Assembly: GCA_017547395.1 (NCBI GenBank)
Contig: JAFYPS010000144.1
Coordinates: forward strand, 1-12,346
Origin: Clostridia bacterium
Lineage (GTDB): Bacteria; Bacillota_A; Clostridia; Oscillospirales; CAG-272
DNA length: 12,346 nucleotides
Reading direction: 5' to 3'
Shown one piece after another: positions 8,132 to 12,346 of this stretch. The position numbers and the translations under genes were made by a program. The first letter of the stretch is position 1; each line of letters starts with the position of its first letter. The notes below the pieces were generated by a model. That model made no database searches. It was not told where the DNA came from and saw only the letters and a program-made list of their open reading frames with translations.

Positions 8132-9460
8132 ATGAAAATAGGATTTGTTTCACTTGGTTGCTCCAAAAATCTGGTAGACACCGAGGTTATGTTAAAAATA
8201 CTTGCCGATAACGGCTATGAGATAACGCCTGACGAAACCGTTGCCGACATTATCGTTGTCAACACCTGCGGCTTTATCCAGAGCGCAAAGGAAGAGGCTA
8301 TTGAAAATATTCTCGACGTGGCGTGGCTCAAAAAGCATCGCAGCTTACGCGGAATTATCGCGTGCGGATGTCTTGCCGAGCGTTACCGCGATGAGATTTT
8401 TAAAGAGATGCCCGAGGTTGACGCGGTGCTTGGCACAGGCTCTTATCACAAGATTGCAGAGGCGGTAGCCGCCGTTGCAAGAGGCGAAAAGTATTCCTCC
8501 TACGAGGATAAGGAGTGCGCGCCGCTTGGCGGTGAGAGGGTGCTTACCACTCCCGAATACACCGCTTATCTCAAGGTTGCGGAGGGCTGCGACAACAAAT
8601 GCACCTACTGCGCAATTCCGCTTATCCGCGGAAAGATGAGAAGCCGCAAAATGGAAGATATTGTCAGAGAGGCAAAGGAACTTGAGGCTCTTGGCGTAAA
8701 GGAGCTTAACCTCATCGCGCAGGATACCTCTCGCTACGGGCTCGACATTTACGGCGAGTACAAGCTGCACGAGCTTGTGCAAAAAATTACCAAAGAAACA
8801 AACATTCCGTGGATAAGACTTCTCTATCTCTATCCCGACAAAATCACCGATGAGCTTATTGCTGAAATACGCGATAACGACAGGGTTTGCAAGTATATTG
8901 ACCTGCCAATTCAGCATATAAATAACGAAATTCTCGCATCAATGAACCGCCACGGCAGTGGGGATATGATTCGCGAGGTGGTGAAAAAAATTCGCCGCGA
9001 AATTCCAAACGTTACTCTTCGTACAACCGCGATTGTCGGATTCCCCGGCGAGAGCGAGGAAGCCTTTACCGAGCTGTGTGAATTTGTAAAGGAAGCCGAG
9101 TTTGACCGCTTTGGCGCGTTCACATATTCGCCCGAGGAGGGAACTGCGGCGGCTGAGTTTGAGAATCAGATTGACGAGCAGACAAAGCAGGACCGCTACG
9201 ATATTCTTATGCAGGTGCAGCTCGGTGTTTCCGAGAAAAAGCTTGAAAAAGAGGTCGGAAAAACTGTCGAGGTCATCTGCGAGGGCTTTGACGGTGCGGC
9301 AGGCGTGCATTTCGGCCGCAGCCGTGCGGATGCGCCCGACGTTGACGGCAAGGTTTATTTCACCGCGCCCAAAAAAATCCGCGCAGGTCGCTTTGTAGAG
9401 GTAAAGGTTACCGAGGCGATGGACTATGATTTGTTCGGAGAAATGGTAAAGACTCTGTAA
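8132..9460 (+). CDS. rimO: Ribosomal protein uS12 (aspartate) methylthiotransferase RimO
   Basis: RimO adds a methylthio group to a conserved aspartate of ribosomal protein S12, using two 4Fe-4S clusters and S-adenosylmethionine. The 442-residue product has the three-part architecture. An N-terminal UPF0004 domain carries cluster cysteines C10 (VSLGCSKN), C46 (NTCGF) and C80 (CGCLAERY). A radical SAM core has EGCDNKCTYCAIP, with C153, C157 and C160. A C-terminal TRAM domain ends the protein. The opening MKIGFVSLGCSKNLVDTE is typical RimO rather than MiaB, so the start is the ATG at 8132. An in-frame start at 8078 would run through the hairpin repeat and is unlikely. No Shine-Dalgarno is apparent. 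The gene sits between two same-orientation copies of a mobile element; adjacency to pgsA and recA is common in Clostridia. Confidence 0.95.
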   Translation: MKIGFVSLGCSKNLVDTEVMLKILADNGYEITPDETVADIIVVNTCGFIQSAKEEAIENILDVAWLKKHRSLRGIIACGCLAERYRDEIFKEMPEVDAVLGTGSYHKIAEAVAAVARGEKYSSYEDKECAPLGGERVLTTPEYTAYLKVAEGCDNKCTYCAIPLIRGKMRSRKMEDIVREAKELEALGVKELNLIAQDTSRYGLDIYGEYKLHELVQKITKETNIPWIRLLYLYPDKITDELIAEIRDNDRVCKYIDLPIQHINNEILASMNRHGSGDMIREVVKKIRREIPNVTLRTTAIVGFPGESEEAFTELCEFVKEAEFDRFGAFTYSPEEGTAAAEFENQIDEQTKQDRYDILMQVQLGVSEKKLEKEVGKTVEVICEGFDGAAGVHFGRSRADAPDVDGKVYFTAPKKIRAGRFVEVKVTEAMDYDLFGEMVKTL

Positions 9461-9465
9461 ATTAT

Positions 9466-9634
9466 TGTTTATGAGAGCATCTATGTCAATGACAATGGTA
9501 GGGGCTGGCGCCTTCGACAGCCCGCGAACCCTTGCAAAAACGGGACGTCGAGTGGCGCCATTGCGACCTTTGGTCGCGTTGCGGTAAACCGCCGTCCCCT
9601 ACCGCATTTGTTGGGTTTTGTGTTCCCATAAACA
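9466..9634 (+). mobile_element. TIR-bounded REP-pair element with internal insertion (copy 3)
   Basis: This 169-bp copy starts 5 nt after the rimO stop. Its ends TGTTTATGAGAGCA (9466-9479) and TGTTCCCATAAACA (9621-9634) form inverted repeats matching at 12 of 14 positions. Unit 1 is 9497-9524 (stem GGGCTG/CAGCCC). Unit 2 starts at 9541 and is split by 34 extra bases at 9560-9593. Outside that insertion it is almost identical to 7925-8057, in the same orientation, so the two copies form direct repeats around rimO. Confidence 0.8.
9560..9593. repeat. Nested mini-hairpin insertion within a REP unit
   Basis: These 34 nt are absent from the otherwise near-identical copy at 7999-8026. They consist of two small hairpins, GCGACC-TTT-GGTCGC (9563-9577) and GCGGT-AA-ACCGC (9581-9592). 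They lie in the loop side of the REP palindrome, so its outer GGGAC/GTCCC stem survives. Confidence 0.65.
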
Positions 9635-9669
9635 TTAATTTTACATTATTAAACTCTTAAGGAGAACTT

Positions 9670-10251
9670 ATGAAACTTAATCTTCCAAACAGACTAACGC
9701 TTATGCGCTGTGTGCTTGTGCCTGTATTTCTTGCACTGCTTTTGTTTCCGAAGAATATTTTCGTTGCGTGCCTCGGCTCGGCGGCGGTTTTCGGAATAGC
9801 TTCGTTTACCGATATGCTCGACGGCAAAATTGCCCGCCGCGACAATCTCATTACAAATTTCGGCAAATTTATGGACCCTCTCGCCGACAAGCTTCTTGTT
9901 TTCGGCGCGCTTATCGGAATTCTCTGCCGTTTTGAGAACATCCGCCCCGTATTCGTATGGTGCGCGTTTATCGTGATTTTCCGTGAGCTTGCCGTAACCT
10001 CAATGCGCCTTGTAGTTTCGGGTACAAGCGGCAAGGTTATTGCGGCAAAGATGATTGGCAAGATTAAAACGGTTATGCAGATAGTTGCAATTCTCGTTAT
10101 TCTTCTCGAGCCTTGCTTAATGGCGCTTGTCGAGGGCTACACCGTAGCGGTTGCAAGCTATGTTTCAATGGTGATTATGGCAGTTGTTACCCTTATTTCG
10201 GGAATAGATTATATTAAATGCTATTGGGAGTTCATCGACCCCACGAAATAA
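9670..10251 (+). CDS. pgsA: CDP-diacylglycerol--glycerol-3-phosphate 3-phosphatidyltransferase
   Basis: PgsA makes phosphatidylglycerol phosphate from CDP-diacylglycerol and glycerol 3-phosphate, the committed step to anionic phospholipids, in the cytoplasmic membrane. The 193-residue protein opens with NLPNRLTLMR and contains the full CDP-alcohol phosphotransferase signature D48xxD51G52xxAR56, then G65, D69 and D73 with exact family spacing. Hydrophobic stretches at about 10-45, 73-88, 97-107 and 133-190 fit a polytopic enzyme of about six helices. AAGGAG lies 5 nt before the ATG at 9670. A REP element separates it from rimO. Its TAA shares a base with the ATG of the following transposase gene (TAATG). 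Confidence 0.95.
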   Translation: MKLNLPNRLTLMRCVLVPVFLALLLFPKNIFVACLGSAAVFGIASFTDMLDGKIARRDNLITNFGKFMDPLADKLLVFGALIGILCRFENIRPVFVWCAFIVIFRELAVTSMRLVVSGTSGKVIAAKMIGKIKTVMQIVAILVILLEPCLMALVEGYTVAVASYVSMVIMAVVTLISGIDYIKCYWEFIDPTK

Positions 10252-10781
10252 TGGAAAAGGATTTACTAAAGAGGAAACCCCTCAGGATACCGGAGCATAA
10301 TTACAGTTCATCAGGAGCATATTTTATAACAATATGCACAGAGAAAAGAAAAAATATTCTTTCTGAAATTATAACGGTAGGGGACGGCGCCTACGACGTC
10401 CCGAAAACAGAGTTGACAAACGTAGGAAGAATAGTGGAAAAGCATTTGTTATCAAGCGAGAACATTAAAGGCGTGAAAATAGATAAATATGTGATAATGC
10501 CTAATCACATACATGCTATTATAATTCTTGTCGAAGATGAGTATTTATCAGAGAATAAAAGCGGGACGTCGAGGGCGCCGTCCCCTACCAATGAAATGCT
10601 GCCACATATAATTTCTTCTTTTAAAAGGTTTTGCAACAAGGAAATCGGATATAATATTTTTCAGCGTTCATTTCACGACCACATAATCCGAAACAGGCGG
10701 GACTATGAAGAGATTGTCAAATACATCTGTGAAAATCCAGATAAGTGGTTTTTTGATGAGCTGTATGCTGAAAACGAATAA
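10251..10781 (+). CDS. REP-associated tyrosine transposase (RAYT, Y1/HUH family)
   Basis: RAYTs are single-domain HUH endonucleases thought to mobilise short palindromic REP elements as single-stranded DNA. The 176-residue protein begins KRKPLRIPEHNYSSSGAYFITICT (about 7-30), a typical family start. It carries the HUH metal site HIH (H86, H88) in VIMPNHIHAIIIL and the late RSFHDHIIRNRRDYEEIVKYICENP (139-163). Tyr152 is the likely catalytic tyrosine by position. It appears intact, slightly longer than the E. coli relative. Two REP units lie in-frame inside it, encoding residues 42-51 (TVGDGAYDVP) and 105-113 (GTSRAPSPT). Both are GC-rich islands in an otherwise AT-richer gene. The start at 10251 overlaps the pgsA stop by 1 nt and has no close Shine-Dalgarno, so expression may depend on pgsA translation. 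It ends just before a bidirectional terminator. Confidence 0.92.
   Translation: MEKDLLKRKPLRIPEHNYSSSGAYFITICTEKRKNILSEIITVGDGAYDVPKTELTNVGRIVEKHLLSSENIKGVKIDKYVIMPNHIHAIIILVEDEYLSENKSGTSRAPSPTNEMLPHIISSFKRFCNKEIGYNIFQRSFHDHIIRNRRDYEEIVKYICENPDKWFFDELYAENE
10376..10403 (+). repeat. REP unit embedded in RAYT gene (1)
   Basis: This palindromic unit with stem GGGACG (10381-10386) / CGTCCC (10397-10402) is identical over 28 nt to 6035-6062. It is read in-frame as the end of TVGDGAYDVP and lies between the N-terminal strand and the HUH motif. Confidence 0.88.
10562..10589 (-). repeat. REP unit embedded in RAYT gene (2)
   Basis: The inverted counterpart of the unit at 10376-10403, differing from its reverse complement at two loop positions. 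It is identical over 28 nt to 7999-8026. It is read in-frame as GTSRAPSPT, after the HIH motif. Confidence 0.88.
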
Positions 10782-10809
10782 AAAAAGGAAGTCTTTCGAC
10801 TTCCTTTTT
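10782..10809. terminator. Bidirectional intrinsic terminator
   Basis: A perfect 12-bp stem, AAAAAGGAAGTC (10782-10793) with GACTTCCTTTTT (10798-10809), closes a TTTC loop. A/T runs on both sides provide a U-tract in each direction. It lies between the convergent transposase gene and serS. Confidence 0.88.
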
Positions 10810-10812
10810 ATT

Positions 10813-12093
10813 TTACTTTTCGACAATCTCGGTCTTGCCGCCCATATAGGGACGAAGAGCCTCGGGAATGCGGATAACAAACTTGCCGTCGCGCATTTCA
10901 AGATTGTTTTCGAGGAATGCGATGAGCATTCTCGGAGGAGCAACAACGGTGTTGTTGAGGGTGTGTGCAAGATACTTCTTGCCGTCTTCGCTCTTAACTC
11001 TGATACCAAGGCGGCGCGCCTGCGCATCACCGAGGTTGGAGCAGGAGCATACCTCAAAGTATTTGCCCTGCTTGGGAGACCACGCCTCAACGTCGTAGGA
11101 CTTAACCTTAAGGTCAGCAAGGTCGCCTGTGCAGCACTCAAGTGTACGAACGGGGATGTCCATCGAGCGGAAAAGCTCAACCGAGTAGCTCCACATCTTG
11201 TGGAACCAGTCCATCGACTCTTCGGGCTTACAGATAACTATCATTTCCTGCTTTTCAAACTGGTGGATACGGTAGATACCTCTCTCCTCGATACCGTGCG
11301 CGCCCTTTTCCTTGCGGAAGCAGGGAGAATAGCTTGTGAGGGTGTGGGGGAGAGTCTTTTCATCGGTGATGGTGTCGATGTACTTACCTATCATAGAGTG
11401 CTCGGAGGTACCGATAAGGTAGAGGTCCTCGCCCTCGATCTTGTACATCATCGCGTCCATTTCCTCAAATGACATAACGCCTGTAACAACGTTTGAACGA
11501 ATCATAAAGGGCGGGATGCAGTAGGTAAAGCCCTTGTCAATCATAAAGTCGCGCGCGTACGCGGTAACCGCACTGTGAAGACGAGCGATGTCGCCCATAA
11601 GGTAGTAGAAGCCCTCACCCGCAACGCGGCCTGCGGCTTCCTTATCGATGCCGTTAAAGTGCGCCATAATGTCGGTGTGGTAGGGGATTTCAAAATCAAC
11701 CTGAGTCTTTTCGCCAAAGCACTCAACCTCAACGTTTTCGCTGTCGTCCTTACCAACGGGAACGCTGTCGTCAACGATGTTGGGTATCTTCATCATAACT
11801 TCCTTAAGGGAAGCCTCAACCTCAGCCTCTTCCTTTTCGAGAGCGGCAAGCTCCTCAGCCTGCTTGGTAACGAGAAGCTTCTTTTCCTCAGCCTCCTCGC
11901 GAAGACCCTTGCCCATAAGCATACCGATTTCCTTAGAAATCTTGTTGCGGTTTGCGCGGAGGTCGTTTGCACGGGTGTTGGCTGCGCATTTACGATTGTA
12001 AAGCTCAATAGCCTCGTCTACGAGGGGGAGCTTTGCATCCTTGAACTTTTTACGGATATTTTCCTTTACAAGTTCGGGATTTTCACATACAAA
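10813..12093 (-). CDS. serS: Serine--tRNA ligase, 5' end missing
   Basis: SerRS charges tRNA-Ser (and tRNA-Sec) with serine. From the - strand, authentic sequence begins FVCENPELVKENIRKKF and runs 426 codons to the TAA, so only about five starting residues (expected MLDIK or similar) are missing. The N-terminal part has the long two-helix antiparallel coiled coil that binds the tRNA variable arm, rich in Glu and Lys (about 12015 down to 11790). The class II core shows the TSEHSMIG segment, motif 2 (CFRKEKGAHGIEERGIYRIHQFEKQE) and motif 3 ending NNTVVAPPRMLIAFLENN. The last is a variant of the more common GLAVGR form, with the arginine retained. The reading frame continues open to a GTG at 12339, but the upstream part does not resemble SerRS and uses different codons. 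The gene is probably complete in the organism and cut by an assembly join. Confidence 0.93.
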   Translation of the reverse strand, partial: FVCENPELVKENIRKKFKDAKLPLVDEAIELYNRKCAANTRANDLRANRNKISKEIGMLMGKGLREEAEEKKLLVTKQAEELAALEKEEAEVEASLKEVMMKIPNIVDDSVPVGKDDSENVEVECFGEKTQVDFEIPYHTDIMAHFNGIDKEAAGRVAGEGFYYLMGDIARLHSAVTAYARDFMIDKGFTYCIPPFMIRSNVVTGVMSFEEMDAMMYKIEGEDLYLIGTSEHSMIGKYIDTITDEKTLPHTLTSYSPCFRKEKGAHGIEERGIYRIHQFEKQEMIVICKPEESMDWFHKMWSYSVELFRSMDIPVRTLECCTGDLADLKVKSYDVEAWSPKQGKYFEVCSCSNLGDAQARRLGIRVKSEDGKKYLAHTLNNTVVAPPRMLIAFLENNLEMRDGKFVIRIPEALRPYMGGKTEIVEK

Positions 12094-12095
12094 TC
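12075..12095. other. Probable chimeric join between serS and an LCP gene
   Basis: These 21 nt read sensibly in two frames of the - strand. In one they give F-V-C-E-N-P of SerRS; in the other they give D-L-Y-V-K-I-P, the conserved core of an LCP protein. Left of the join only SerRS continues, right of it only LCP. Base composition and codon choice change sharply here, with many CTG, CGG and GCC codons to the right. This is the signature of two genomes joined at a shared k-mer. Confidence 0.8.
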
Positions 12096-12311
12096 CCGCA
12101 GGAACGAGGCGATCCGGATGGAGCGGTTCTGCGCATCCACACGCACCAGCATCATGGTATCGCTGCGGCCGCGCTGGGTTTGCGTGCCGGAATCCACGCC
12201 GATGAGCAGCACGTTCATCACAGGCGCGGCGGCATGCGCCGGAAAGGAAAGCGCCGCAATGCATGCCGCTGCCAGCAAAGCCAACCCTTTTTGCACATGG
12301 TTCAGCAACAT
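12075..12311 (-). CDS. LytR-CpsA-Psr (LCP) family protein, N-terminal fragment
   Basis: LCP proteins are membrane-linked or exported phosphotransferases that attach polymers such as teichoic acid or capsule to peptidoglycan. The 79 residues present start with MLLNHVQKGLALLAAACIAA, a signal peptide or anchor with a possible cleavage after AHA (about 25-27). They continue with MNVLLIGVDSG (32-42), GRSDTMMLVRVD (48-59) and IASFLRDLYVKIP (67-79), matching the conserved start of the LCP domain. The ATG at 12311 has an AAGGGAGG Shine-Dalgarno 8 nt upstream (12320-12327). The rest of the domain is missing because the sequence switches to serS, where the frame meets a stop at 12066. GC content is clearly higher than in the rest of the window, so it likely comes from another organism. 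Confidence 0.8.
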
Positions 12312-12346
12312 CAAAAAAACCTCCCTTGCATGGTTGCACTCACACA

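Noticed and set aside
6035..9603. CRISPR array
   Set aside because: The repeated units are palindromes in pairs, separated by whole genes rather than regular spacers, and no cas gene is present.
10705..11472. 255-residue + strand open frame across the end of the RAYT gene and serS
   Set aside because: It is antisense to clear SerRS sequence and passes through the strong terminator at 10782-10809; no family features.
12094..12339. N-terminal extension of SerRS from a GTG at 12339
   Set aside because: The translation is low-complexity Arg/Ala/Cys-rich and unlike SerRS; another frame of the same bases encodes a convincing LCP N-terminus with signal peptide and RBS.

Overview
The window looks like a chromosomal contig from an uncultured member of class Clostridia (Bacillota), probably a gut lineage. 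This rests on the remB-gyrB pairing next to gyrA, clostridial-type RecA, RimO, PgsA and SerS proteins, and several short palindromic repeat families of the kind common in such genomes. No rRNA, tRNA or CRISPR array is visible. The placement is an inference from protein and repeat style.

Layout, all + strand until the last gene. (1) 1-2286: an AT-rich hairpin, a RemB-type regulator, then gyrB. (2) 2287-2959: an unusual spacer between gyrB and gyrA. It holds five DnaA-box-like 9-mers within 104 bp beside an AT-rich stretch, a cloverleaf-like palindromic repeat, an AT-rich DUF559 nuclease-like gene, and a hairpin repeat ending just before gyrA. (3) 2960-6023: gyrA, with an unrecognised lipoprotein gene overlapping its 3' end. 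(4) 6024-7911: recA and recX, overlapping by 4 nt, preceded by a REP-like pair and two perfect palindromes. (5) 7912-9669: rimO, flanked on both sides by near-identical copies of one TIR-bounded palindromic element. (6) 9670-10781: pgsA, directly followed (TAATG overlap) by a RAYT, an HUH/Y1 single-strand transposase. (7) 10782-12346: a bidirectional terminator, then serS on the - strand. SerS loses its first codons at about 12095, where the sequence changes to the GC-rich start of an unrelated LCP-family gene.

The genes are mostly core housekeeping: DNA topology (GyrA/GyrB), recombination and SOS (RecA/RecX), ribosome modification (RimO), anionic phospholipid synthesis (PgsA) and aminoacylation (SerS). 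The accessory layer is a RAYT with its apparent REP family. Six REP units form three intergenic pairs, in front of recA and on either side of rimO. Two more, each identical over 28 nt to an intergenic unit, lie in-frame inside the transposase gene in inverted orientation and flank the part encoding the catalytic HIH motif. This REP-in-RAYT arrangement is the most interesting feature of the window. The DnaA-box cluster between gyrB and gyrA is second.

Caution: the last ~250 bp probably do not belong to this genome. The serS/LCP junction is a stretch of about 20 nt that makes sense in both reading frames, which is what a short-k-mer assembly chimera would look like. No stretch over 300 bp lacks a gene.
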